Shown one piece after another: positions 1 through 7,354 of a DNA stretch of 64,000 nucleotides. Origin of the DNA: Rhodococcus koreensis. Its GTDB lineage: Bacteria > Actinomycetota > Actinomycetes > Mycobacteriales > Mycobacteriaceae. The stretch spans positions 3,100,001 to 3,164,000 of the forward strand of contig NZ_FNSV01000005.1 of NCBI RefSeq assembly GCF_900105905.1, read 5' to 3'. How positions within the stretch are numbered: position 1 is the first letter of the stretch; the number at the start of each line of letters is the position of its first letter. Position numbers and translations under genes: made by a program. The notes beneath the pieces are model-generated. The model saw only the letters and a program-made list of their open reading frames with translations. It did not search any database and was not told the DNA's origin.

Positions 1-1078
1 GCACGACGGACGCGAACGCCTCGTGGATCTCGTAGAAGTCGAAGTCCTGCAGGGTGAGGCCGTTGCGGGCCAGCAGGCGCGGGATGGCGTACGTGGGCGC
101 CATGAGGAGCCCGTCCTTGCCGTGGATGTAGTCGACGGCCGCGGTCTCGGAGTCGACGAGGTGCGCGAGGACCGGAAGCTTGCGCTCGGCGGCCCATTCG
201 TCCGTGGAGAGCAGGACCGCGGACGCACCGTCGGTGAGCGGGGTGGAGTTGCCCGCCGTCATGGTGGCGTCGCCCGCCTTCACCCCGAAGACCGGCTTCA
301 GCTTGGCGAGCTTCTCGGCGCTGGAATCGGGACGCAGGTTGTCGTCGCGGGTGAGGCCCAGGAACGGGGTGACCAGGTCGTCGAAGAATCCGCGGTCGTA
401 GGCGGCGGCCATGTTCTGGTGGCTGGCGGCGGCCAGTGCGTCCTGGTCCTCGCGGCGGACACCGAACTCCTTGGCGGTGATGGCGGCGTGCTCGCCCATG
501 GACAGGCCGGTGCGGGGTTCGCCGTTGCGGGGGATCTCGATGCCGAGCATGGACGGGCGGACGTTCCCGAGGAGTTTGATGCGGTCGCCGGTGCTCTTCG
601 CGCGGTTCAGGGACAGCAGGAACTCGCGGAGGTCGTCGTTGACGCCGATCGGGGCGTCCGACGTGGTGTCGACGCCGCCGCCGACACCGGCGTCGATGCG
701 GCCGGCCGCGATGGCGTCACCGACCGCGACGATCGACTGCAGTCCGGTGCCGCAGGCCTGCTGCAGGTCGAAGGCCGGGGTGTAGGGGCTGAGGGCGCTG
801 CCGAGGACGCATTCGCGCATCAGGTTGAAGTCGCGGCTGTGCTTGAGGACGGCGCCGCCCGCGACGAGGCCCAGCTTCTCGCCCTGGAGGTTGAAGCGGC
901 TCACCAGTCCGTCGAGGGTGGCGGTGAACATGTCCTGGTTGGACGCCTGCGCGTACTTTCGGTCGGAGCGGGCGAACGGGATGCGGTTTCCGCCGACGAT
1001 CGCGACGGGACGCTGCTGCTTTCCGCCCGGCTTCGGGGCCGCAGCGGAGTTCGAGTTGGTGCGAGCTTTGCTGGTCAC
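1..1078 (-). CDS. fadA2: acetyl-CoA acyltransferase (thiolase), 3' end outside window
   Basis: Thiolase-family enzyme of fatty-acid beta-oxidation that cleaves 3-ketoacyl-CoA or condenses acyl-CoA units. The visible 359 codons carry the N-terminal thiolase domain with the nucleophilic cysteine in QQACGTGLQ and the conserved EIHEAF histidine motif near the window edge; the last part with the second cysteine is cut off. I chose the GTG at 1078 because GGAG lies about 6 bases upstream and translation begins MTSKARTNS. It is divergent from fabG4, the arrangement of Rv0243 (fadA2) and Rv0242c in M. tuberculosis. A palindrome in the shared promoter region suggests control by the nearby TetR regulator. 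The family call is firm; chain-length specificity is not visible. Confidence 0.9.
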   Translation of the reverse strand, partial: MTSKARTNSNSAAAPKPGGKQQRPVAIVGGNRIPFARSDRKYAQASNQDMFTATLDGLVSRFNLQGEKLGLVAGGAVLKHSRDFNLMRECVLGSALSPYTPAFDLQQACGTGLQSIVAVGDAIAAGRIDAGVGGGVDTTSDAPIGVNDDLREFLLSLNRAKSTGDRIKLLGNVRPSMLGIEIPRNGEPRTGLSMGEHAAITAKEFGVRREDQDALAAASHQNMAAAYDRGFFDDLVTPFLGLTRDDNLRPDSSAEKLAKLKPVFGVKAGDATMTAGNSTPLTDGASAVLLSTDEWAAERKLPVLAHLVDSETAAVDYIHGKDGLLMAPTYAIPRLLARNGLTLQDFDFYEIHEAFASVV

Positions 1079-1122
1079 TGACGTCTCCAAGGATCTGGTG
1101 CGATTACCTGTTGGCTACTATT

Positions 1123-1138
1123 CTTACTCAGGAGTAAG
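1123..1138. promoter_or_regulatory. probable TetR operator, fadA2/fabG4 divergent promoter
   Basis: Inverted repeat CTTAC-N6-GTAAG (CTTACTCAGGAGTAAG) between the divergent fadA2 and fabG4 starts. The same arms with the same 6-base spacing occur upstream of the TetR gene at 4095-4112. I infer one shared operator. Confidence 0.65.
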
Positions 1139-1208
1139 TTACTTGTCGACACCGCACTCCACTCGGTGCTCGGTGACTGACCGCCGAACGACGACAGAAG
1201 GTAGGACC

Positions 1209-2555
1209 GTGGCAGCCAGCAAGGGAGCTCCCGACCTCTATTCCCAGTTCCTCTCATCCGCACCCGGCGCGTTCATCGCGGCGAAGGCGGGACTGCCGCG
1301 GCCCGAGAACCTGCGGCGATACAAGCACGGCGAGCCGGCGCTCGCCGGCCCGGTCCTGATCGGCGGCAAGGGCCGCCTCGTCGAGCCGCTGCGCGAACTC
1401 CTGTCCGACTACCCCGCCGCGGGCGCGGGCGACGACCGGTACGGCGCCCTGGTGTTCGACGCCACAGGCATCGGCTCGGTCACCGAGCTCGAGCAGCTGT
1501 TCGAGTTCTTCCAGCCGGTCATCCGCAACCTCGCACCGTCCGCGCGCGTCGTCGTCATCGGAACCACCCCCGAGGAGGCGTCCGACGTCGACGAGCACAT
1601 CGCCCAGCGTGCGCTCGAGGGCTTCACCCGCAGCGTCGGCAAGGAGGTCAAGCGCGGCGCCACCGCTCAGCTCGTCTACGTCTCGCCGAATGCCGCCACC
1701 GGACTGTCGGGTCTCGAATCCACGCTGCGCTTCCTGCTGTCGGCCAAGTCCGCGTTCGTCAGCGGCCAGGTCATCCGCGTCGGGTCCGAGGATTCCGTCG
1801 CACCCGCCGACTGGGACAAGCCGCTCGACGGGAAGGTCGCCGTCGTCACCGGTGCGGCCCGCGGCATCGGCGCGACCATCGCCGAGGCCCTCTCCCGCGA
1901 CGGCGCGCACGTCATCTGCGCAGACATCCCGGCCGCCGGTGAGGCGCTGTCCGAGACCGCCAACAAGGTCGGCGGCACCTCCCTCGCCCTGGACGTGACC
2001 GCGGACGACGCCGCCGACAAGCTCGCCGAGTTCGTCCTCGAACGGCACGGCGGCGCAGACATCATCGTCCACAACGCCGGCATCACCCGCGACAAGACGC
2101 TCGCCAACATGGACGAGGGCCGCTGGAACATGGTGATCGGCGTGAACCTCCTTGCGCCGCAGCGCATCACCGACGTCCTCGTCGCCAAGGGTGCACTGAA
2201 GGAAGGCGGCCGCGTGATCGACGTCTCCTCCATCGCCGGCATCGCGGGCAACCGGGGCCAGACCAACTACGGCACCTCCAAGGCCGGTGTCATCGGACTC
2301 GTGCAGGCGTCCGCGCCGGTGCTCGCGAAGAAGAAGATCACCATCAACGCCGTCGCCCCCGGCTTCATCGAGACCGCGATGACGGCGGCGATCCCCTTCG
2401 CGACGCGCGAGGCCGGACGCCGCATGAGTTCGCTGCTGCAGGGCGGCGAGACCGTCGACGTCGCCGAGACCGTCGCGTACTTCGCGAGCCCCGCGTCGAA
2501 CGCCGTCACCGGGCAGATCGTCCGCGTCTGCGGCCAGAGCCTGCTGGGGGCCTGA
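1209..2555 (+). CDS. fabG4: 3-oxoacyl-ACP/CoA reductase, high-molecular-weight FabG
   Basis: NAD(P)H-dependent reductase of 3-ketoacyl thioesters, 448 aa, the long two-domain FabG type. An N-terminal flavodoxin-like region (about residues 1-200) precedes the classical short-chain dehydrogenase domain with VTGAARGIG for cofactor binding, DVSSIAG containing the catalytic serine and YGTSKAG with the Tyr/Lys pair. The GTG start at 1209 gives MAASKGAPDLYSQ, matching the N-terminus of the mycobacterial family and its usual length of about 450 aa. The stop overlaps the next start by one base (TGATG), so it is translationally coupled to htdX. It corresponds to Rv0242c in order and orientation. Confidence 0.93.
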   Translation: MAASKGAPDLYSQFLSSAPGAFIAAKAGLPRPENLRRYKHGEPALAGPVLIGGKGRLVEPLRELLSDYPAAGAGDDRYGALVFDATGIGSVTELEQLFEFFQPVIRNLAPSARVVVIGTTPEEASDVDEHIAQRALEGFTRSVGKEVKRGATAQLVYVSPNAATGLSGLESTLRFLLSAKSAFVSGQVIRVGSEDSVAPADWDKPLDGKVAVVTGAARGIGATIAEALSRDGAHVICADIPAAGEALSETANKVGGTSLALDVTADDAADKLAEFVLERHGGADIIVHNAGITRDKTLANMDEGRWNMVIGVNLLAPQRITDVLVAKGALKEGGRVIDVSSIAGIAGNRGQTNYGTSKAGVIGLVQASAPVLAKKKITINAVAPGFIETAMTAAIPFATREAGRRMSSLLQGGETVDVAETVAYFASPASNAVTGQIVRVCGQSLLGA

Positions 2556-3418
2556 TGTCGGGCAAGGTCGTGCAACTCACGGAGAAGCCGGGCACGCTCG
2601 ACATCTACACCCGCGCCGTGCGCAGCGCGCTGCCGGTCATCGGTGCGAGCGGGAACAGCGCCCCGGACACGACGCTCGTCCTGAACGGCGTGCGCGTGGA
2701 TCCCGACAACCTGGCGGCGTACGACCGAGTGACGGGGCTTCGCTTCGGCGACACCCTGCCGCTCACATACCCGTTCACCTTGGTGTTCCCGGTGGTGATG
2801 AAGCTGATGGTGTCCGAGGGTTTCCCCTTCCCCGCTCTCGGTTCCGTGCACGCGGAGAACGTCATCGAGCAGTTCCGCCCGATCTCGGTGGTCGAACCCC
2901 TCGACGTGTCGGTGCACGCGGAGAATCTGCGTGAGCACCGCAAGGGGCTGCTCATCGACGTGATCAGCGAGATCAGGGTCGGACGCGAGTTGGTGTGGAA
3001 GCAGACGTCGACGTTCCTGCGTCAGCAGAAGACGTCGCTGTCCGGTCAGCCCGGCCCCGAGCCGAAGGCCGAGGAGGAGCCGCCGCGCCCGCTGCGGACG
3101 CTGCGGGTCGATCAGAAGACGATCGGCAAGTACGCGGCGGTGTCCGGCGACCGGAATCCGATTCACGTGTCGACGTTGGGCGCCAAGGCTTTCGGGTTCC
3201 CGAAGACCATCGCGCACGGCATGTGGAGTGCGGCCGCGGTCCTGGGTTCGGTGGAGGGCCGGATCCCGGACGCCGTCACCTACAGCGTGCGCTTCGGCAA
3301 GCCGATCCTGCTGCCGTCCACGCTGAACGTGTACGCCGATCGGACCGCCGACGGCTGGGATCTGTCGATCAAACACCCGAAGAAGGGGTACCCGCACCTC
3401 ACCGCGACGCTGCGCTGA
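2555..3418 (+). CDS. htdX: MaoC-like 3-hydroxyacyl-thioester dehydratase
   Basis: 287-aa double hot-dog protein that dehydrates (R)-3-hydroxyacyl thioesters, following the FabG reduction step. The C-terminal hot-dog holds the hydratase signature: an aspartate and histidine in SGDRNPIHV followed by IAHGMWS; the N-terminal half is the degenerate partner fold. It is the second gene of a coupled fabG4-htdX operon, as Rv0242c-Rv0241c in M. tuberculosis, and ends at a strong bidirectional hairpin. Substrate length cannot be read from sequence; fatty-acid or mycolate-precursor elongation is the family expectation. Confidence 0.9.
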   Translation: MSGKVVQLTEKPGTLDIYTRAVRSALPVIGASGNSAPDTTLVLNGVRVDPDNLAAYDRVTGLRFGDTLPLTYPFTLVFPVVMKLMVSEGFPFPALGSVHAENVIEQFRPISVVEPLDVSVHAENLREHRKGLLIDVISEIRVGRELVWKQTSTFLRQQKTSLSGQPGPEPKAEEEPPRPLRTLRVDQKTIGKYAAVSGDRNPIHVSTLGAKAFGFPKTIAHGMWSAAAVLGSVEGRIPDAVTYSVRFGKPILLPSTLNVYADRTADGWDLSIKHPKKGYPHLTATLR

Positions 3419-3425
3419 CGGGGAC

Positions 3426-3468
3426 GAACGGGACGCCCGTTCGATCTGATCGAACGAGCGTCCCGTTC
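3426..3468. terminator. bidirectional terminator between htdX and TetR gene
   Basis: Near-perfect 19-bp inverted repeat (3426-3444 and 3450-3468, one mismatch, 5-base loop TCTGA), GC-rich, placed between two convergent genes and reaching into the TetR stop codon. Confidence 0.85.
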
Positions 3469-4066
3469 ACTCCGGCTTCTTCTTGCCCGCGAGGCCGCGC
3501 CACGCCAGGGACTCCAGCAGGTCGGCGGCGGCGTCGACCTCGATCTCGCCGCCGGCGACCCGGTCGGCCACGGCCTCACCGGCCCCGACCAGGGCGATGG
3601 CGATCAGTTCGAAATCCTGGCCCGGCTCCGGATCCTTCGTGCTGGACTCGAGCAGGTGTGCGGTGAGTTCGATCAGCCGGTCGCGGCTCGACTGCACCGA
3701 CCCCACGAACGCCTGCTGCCCCATCGCCTGGCGGTACAGCACCATCCACGACTTGCGATGTTTGCCCACGAACCCGAGGAACCCCTCGAGCGCGCGGCGC
3801 AGCTGTTCACGCGGGCTCAGCCCGGGATCGCCGGCCGGTGCGAGCGCCTCGACGAAGCGCAGCCCCTCCCGCTGGATGCAGGCCGCGAACAGTTCGTCCT
3901 TGGAGCCGTAGTAGAGGTACAGCATCGGCTTCGAGATTTCCGCCCTGGCCGCGATCGCGTCCATCGACGTCTCGTGAAAACCCCTGTCGGAGAAGACGTC
4001 GACGGCAGCGTCGAGCATCTGCTGCTCGCGCACTGCGCGCGGCAGTCGCTTGGTGCCGCCGGCCAT
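3467..4066 (-). CDS. TetR/AcrR-family transcriptional regulator
   Basis: 199-aa one-component repressor. The N-terminal helix-turn-helix is clear (residues about 15-60, including MDAIAARAEISKPMLYLYY); the rest is a helical ligand-binding domain ending in a lysine-rich tail. ATG at 4066 is preceded by GGAGGACGA. It is the positional equivalent of Rv0238. Its own upstream region holds a CTTAC-N6-GTAAG palindrome also found in the fadA2/fabG4 promoter, so it probably represses itself and those lipid genes. An acyl-CoA ligand is a guess from context. Confidence 0.9.
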   Translation of the reverse strand: MAGGTKRLPRAVREQQMLDAAVDVFSDRGFHETSMDAIAARAEISKPMLYLYYGSKDELFAACIQREGLRFVEALAPAGDPGLSPREQLRRALEGFLGFVGKHRKSWMVLYRQAMGQQAFVGSVQSSRDRLIELTAHLLESSTKDPEPGQDFELIAIALVGAGEAVADRVAGGEIEVDAAADLLESLAWRGLAGKKKPE

Positions 4067-4094
4067 TCGTCCTCCATCATCGTCGAACCCGCTA

Positions 4095-4112
4095 TCTTAC
4101 TCTACGGTAAGA
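4095..4112. promoter_or_regulatory. probable autoregulatory operator of the TetR gene
   Basis: TCTTAC-N6-GTAAGA palindrome 29 bp upstream of the TetR start. It matches the arm sequence and spacing of the palindrome at 1123-1138. Confidence 0.65.
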
Positions 4113-4169
4113 ACCCGGGCTCGACCGGCGGACGAGAAGAATACCAGCACCCCGTCCCCACACCACGCA

Positions 4170-5345
4170 CTAGCAGGCCAGAGCGCCCTTCGCCCGCGCG
4201 ACCGTCAGCACCGCCTCGTCGACCCGCTGCTGCGGCAGCTTGCCCGAGGCCACGACGCCTTCGAGGTGGTCGAGGACCCGCGGGACGTCGTCGGTGGTGA
4301 GCCACAGCGCGACGTCGACACCGGACTCCAGTGCCGTCTCGACGGCCTCGGTGATGTCGTAGCGGTCGGTGATCGCCTGCATGCCGCTGAGGTCGTCGGT
4401 GAAGATCGGGCCGGTGAACGGCGGCGCGCCGTAGCCGGTGCCGCCGCGCAGCAGCGCCACGGCGTCGGGGCTGATGCTGGCGGGGATTCCGGGCGCCGTC
4501 AGGCCGGGCACCTCGAGGTGGCCGAGCATGACGCCGACCCCGGTGGAGACCAGATTCCGGAACGGGACGAGGTCCTTGGTCTGCAACTGCTCGAGCGGTG
4601 GGGTGGTGACAGCCCCGGTGTGGGAGTCGCCGGACGCGGATCCGTGACCGGGGAAATGCTTGATCACCGGAAGGATTCCCGCGTCCCGCATGCCGCGCGC
4701 GTAGGCGTCGGCGTAGCGGGTGACGACGGCGGGATCGTCGGAGTAGGAGCGGTCGCCGATGACGCTGTCGTCGGGCTGGCTGCTGACGTCGACGTCGGGC
4801 GCGAAATTGACGGTGACCCCGAGGTCCTTCAGTCCGCGCCCGCGCTCGAGCGCCATCTGATACGTCTGCTCCTCCGTCATCGTGGCCGCGGTCTGCCGGG
4901 CGGAGGGATCGGCGCCGAGCAGGTTCTCGACGCGCGACACCCGCCCACCCTCCTCGTCGATCGTCACCATCAGCGGCAGCGACGACGCCGAGGCCACCTG
5001 GGGAACCTCGCGATTCGCGAGCATGGTCTCGTCGGTCCAGCTTCCGATGAAGATGCCACCGACCTGCTCGTTCCGGACCACCTGGGCGGCATCCGCGGTG
5101 CCGGTCACACCCACGTTCAGCAGCTGAGCGAGCTTGCGCCGCAACGGCAACGACTGCAGGAACTGCGTCTCGCACGACACCGGCGCTGCGGCGGGCGCGG
5201 CGGTGCCGGTGTGCGACGCGGGCTCGACGGAAGACGGGGAGGGCGTCGCCGAGGACGACTCCGCGACCGTCTCGCCACCACCCGACGAACATCCGGCGAC
5301 GAGGCCGGTACAGGCTGCGAGCGCGAGGGCATACTTGATCCGCAT
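4170..5345 (-). CDS. lpqI: lipoprotein beta-N-acetylglucosaminidase, GH3 family
   Basis: 391-aa exported glycoside hydrolase family 3 enzyme, NagZ type, that removes N-acetylglucosamine from peptidoglycan fragments in wall recycling. The start at 5345 gives a short lipoprotein signal with lipobox LVAGC (cysteine near residue 17), then a Ser/Thr/Pro linker and the GH3 barrel. The KHFPGHG...DSH motif carries the His/Asp general acid-base pair typical of bacterial GH3 NagZ enzymes. Length matches LpqI (Rv0237), which also sits next to a TetR gene and AftD in mycobacteria. It is probably membrane anchored on the outer face. Confidence 0.92.
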   Translation of the reverse strand: MRIKYALALAACTGLVAGCSSGGGETVAESSSATPSPSSVEPASHTGTAAPAAAPVSCETQFLQSLPLRRKLAQLLNVGVTGTADAAQVVRNEQVGGIFIGSWTDETMLANREVPQVASASSLPLMVTIDEEGGRVSRVENLLGADPSARQTAATMTEEQTYQMALERGRGLKDLGVTVNFAPDVDVSSQPDDSVIGDRSYSDDPAVVTRYADAYARGMRDAGILPVIKHFPGHGSASGDSHTGAVTTPPLEQLQTKDLVPFRNLVSTGVGVMLGHLEVPGLTAPGIPASISPDAVALLRGGTGYGAPPFTGPIFTDDLSGMQAITDRYDITEAVETALESGVDVALWLTTDDVPRVLDHLEGVVASGKLPQQRVDEAVLTVARAKGALAC

Positions 5346-5423
5346 GGGTTCGACGGTAGCCCAGTTGACCGCCGATGCTCCCGCAGCAGGCCCCGAATCG
5401 ACGACCGCTGCCGCCCGTCTTGC

Positions 5424-5429
5424 TAATCT
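5424..5429 (+). promoter_or_regulatory. -10 element upstream of universal stress gene
   Basis: TAATCT fits the actinobacterial TANNNT -10 form and lies about 34 bases upstream of the chosen start, leaving room for the AGGAGG ribosome site at 5453-5458. Confidence 0.45.
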
Positions 5430-5463
5430 GGACACAGAGGAAACCCGTACTCAGGAGGTCGTG

Positions 5464-5931
5464 GTGCCCGGTGGTTTGATGTTGATCGCCTACGACGGAT
5501 CCGACAACGCGAAGCGCGCCGTGGAGTGCGCCGGACGCTTTCTCGCCTCCAATCGCGCTGTGCTGGTGACGGTGTGGGAGCCGATGGTCCGTCAGGCCGC
5601 GCGCATGTCGGGACTGTCCGGGGTGATGCAACCCGAGTGGGTGCCCGACGAGGAGACCGAGGACGTCGCGTTCTCCGACGCCAAGGTCACCAACGAGGAG
5701 GGCATCCTGCTCGCCGAGGCGGCCGGGCTCACCACCGAGGGTCGGTGCATCGAGTGCACCAGCACGATCTGGACGGCGATCGTCGAGACGTCGGACGAAC
5801 TGGCGGTCGACATCATCGTCACCGGCACCCGGGGCACCACCGGTCTGCGGTCGCTGCTGCAGAGCAGCGTCGCCGACCACGTGTTGCGGCACAGTCACCG
5901 CCCGGTGCTGATCGTGCCTCCCGGGAAGTAG
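5464..5931 (+). CDS. universal stress protein, single UspA domain
   Basis: About 155-aa UspA-type protein. The N-terminal strand MLIAYDGSDNAKRA supplies the nucleotide-binding aspartate and the C-terminal loop GTRGTTGLRSLLQSSV corresponds to the G-2x-G-9x-G(S/T) ATP motif, but the last glycine is serine here. AGGAGG ends 5 bases before the GTG at 5464; GTG 5461 and ATG 5479 are in-frame alternatives. It lies between lpqI and an isochorismate synthase, a position where M. tuberculosis has neither (from memory). A stress role is a family inference. Confidence 0.85.
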   Translation: MPGGLMLIAYDGSDNAKRAVECAGRFLASNRAVLVTVWEPMVRQAARMSGLSGVMQPEWVPDEETEDVAFSDAKVTNEEGILLAEAAGLTTEGRCIECTSTIWTAIVETSDELAVDIIVTGTRGTTGLRSLLQSSVADHVLRHSHRPVLIVPPGK

Positions 5932-5961
5932 TCCGGACGCCCGACTACTGTCGGGTGCACC

Positions 5962-7053
5962 ATGGACGGCTTCCTTCTCTCCCGCGCCGAACGGACGCTG
6001 CGCACATCCGGGGTGCGGCACGGGTACGACACCGCGGCCGCTGCCGCGTCCGCCCTCACGAACGGTGACACCGGGCTGATCGTCGGGGCGCTGCCGTTCG
6101 ATCCCGAACGTCCCGCCGCGCTGACCGCCCCGGAATCGTGGGAGTTCACGGACGGCCCGTGGCGGCCCGGCACCGTCGCCGCACTCCCCTCCGTCCGCGT
6201 CGTTCGGCAGGTCCCCGAACCGACCGAGCACGTGGCCCGCGTCCGGTCCCTCGTCGAGCGACTGCGCGAGGGTGCCCTCGGCAAGGTGGTGGCCGCGCGC
6301 AGCGTCACCCTCCGCGCGGACGCCCCCATCTCCGCAGAATCGTTGGCCGCACGGATGATCCACCAGAATCCGACCGCCAACGGGTTCGCCGTCGACCTGT
6401 CCGCGGCCGGCGACGGCTTCCGCGGCCGCAGCCTCGTCGGGGCCAGCCCCGAAGTCCTGCTCAGCAGGCGCGGCCGACGCGTCACCTGCCGCCCTCTCGC
6501 CGGAACCGCCCCGCGGCGCGCCGATCCGGAGGCCGACGAGAAAGAAGGCCGGGGCCTGCTGGAGTCGACGAAGAACCTGGCCGAGCACGCGTTCGTGACG
6601 GCGTGGATCAGGGACGTCCTGGCGCCGCTCTGCACGGAGTTGACGGTCCCGGCTTCCCCGGTGCTGACGAGCACGCACGAGGTGTGGCATCTCGCGACTC
6701 CCATCGAGGGCGTGCTGCGCGAGCAGTCGACGAGCGCCCTGAGCCTGGCGGTGCTGCTGCACCCGACGCCCGCGGTGTGCGGCACCCCCACCGACGCGGC
6801 TCTGGCGACCATCCGGGACGTCGAGGACGATCGGCGGTTCTACGGCGGTGCCGTCGGATGGTGCGACGGCGACGGTGACGGCGACTGGGTGGTGGCCATC
6901 CGCTGCGCCGAGATCGCCGCCGACGGGCTCGAGGCCCTCGCGACCGCGGGCGGGGGCATCGTCGCCGAGTCCGACCCGGAGTCCGAGCTCGACGAGACGA
7001 CCACCAAACTGCGCACGCTGCTCCGGGCGCTGGGTGTGCAGCAGAGCCCGTGA
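5962..7053 (+). CDS. isochorismate synthase (chorismate-binding enzyme)
   Basis: 363-aa enzyme that isomerises chorismate to isochorismate, first step toward menaquinone or salicylate/catecholate siderophores. The C-terminal chorismate-binding domain shows GKVVAARSVT, LVGASPEVLL, the CGTPTDAA motif and TAGGGIVAESDPESELDET near the end, all typical of the MenF/EntC/DhbC group rather than anthranilate synthase. The ATG at 5962 has no strong Shine-Dalgarno; TACTGT at 5946-5951 could be a -10 giving a nearly leaderless message. No other siderophore or menaquinone gene is adjacent, so the pathway is unresolved. Confidence 0.87.
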   Translation: MDGFLLSRAERTLRTSGVRHGYDTAAAAASALTNGDTGLIVGALPFDPERPAALTAPESWEFTDGPWRPGTVAALPSVRVVRQVPEPTEHVARVRSLVERLREGALGKVVAARSVTLRADAPISAESLAARMIHQNPTANGFAVDLSAAGDGFRGRSLVGASPEVLLSRRGRRVTCRPLAGTAPRRADPEADEKEGRGLLESTKNLAEHAFVTAWIRDVLAPLCTELTVPASPVLTSTHEVWHLATPIEGVLREQSTSALSLAVLLHPTPAVCGTPTDAALATIRDVEDDRRFYGGAVGWCDGDGDGDWVVAIRCAEIAADGLEALATAGGGIVAESDPESELDETTTKLRTLLRALGVQQSP

Positions 7054-7180
7054 ACTGCGGAAACGGCGGTCCCCGAGCACCAATCAGCAGTTCGGCGGCC
7101 CTCGGGTGATACCTTGACCCGAGCAATTCGTACGCGGGAGTAGCCGTGTGCGTCGATGGCACGACGGTGGGAGATGTCTG

Positions 7181-7354
7181 ATGGGGAAGTTCCTTGTGCC
7201 CGGTGTGGTCAGCGCCGTGGTCGGTGTCGCTCTCGGCACCGTGGCGACGCTCGGCATCACCGCAGCCGCACAGGACAACACGCGTCCCGAGGTCGACCGG
7301 AGCGGCAACGCGGATTCCTCACTCCTGAACCAGGTTGAGTACGGCAGCCGCTGA
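7181..7354 (+). CDS. small membrane/secreted protein upstream of aftD (Rv0236A-like)
   Basis: 57-aa protein: a hydrophobic stretch (about residues 4-28, Val/Ala/Gly-rich) that can be a signal anchor or cleavable signal, then a short polar tail ending VEYGSR. The ATG at 7181 has GGTGGGAG 7 bases upstream. Length and position match Rv0236A of M. tuberculosis, which lies beside aftD. Its last 20 bases overlap the aftD start, so translation is likely coupled. Function unknown; association with the arabinosyltransferase is inferred only from conserved linkage. Confidence 0.8.
   Translation: MGKFLVPGVVSAVVGVALGTVATLGITAAAQDNTRPEVDRSGNADSSLLNQVEYGSR

Noticed and set aside
5927..5949. Inverted repeat AGTAGTC-N9-GACTACT between the universal stress and isochorismate synthase genes
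   Set aside because: Only 7 bp per arm, overlaps a stop codon and a possible -10, and has no second copy; not enough to call a terminator or operator.
4102..7083. A 993-codon open frame on the minus strand opposite and alongside lpqI, the universal stress gene and isochorismate synthase
   Set aside because: Composition is typical of antisense frames in high-GC DNA; it overlaps well-supported genes with family motifs on the other frames and shows no recognisable domain.
7052..7093. GAACTGC ... GCAGTTC inverted repeat after isochorismate synthase
   Set aside because: 7-bp arms separated by 28 bases; too weak and loop too long for a terminator.
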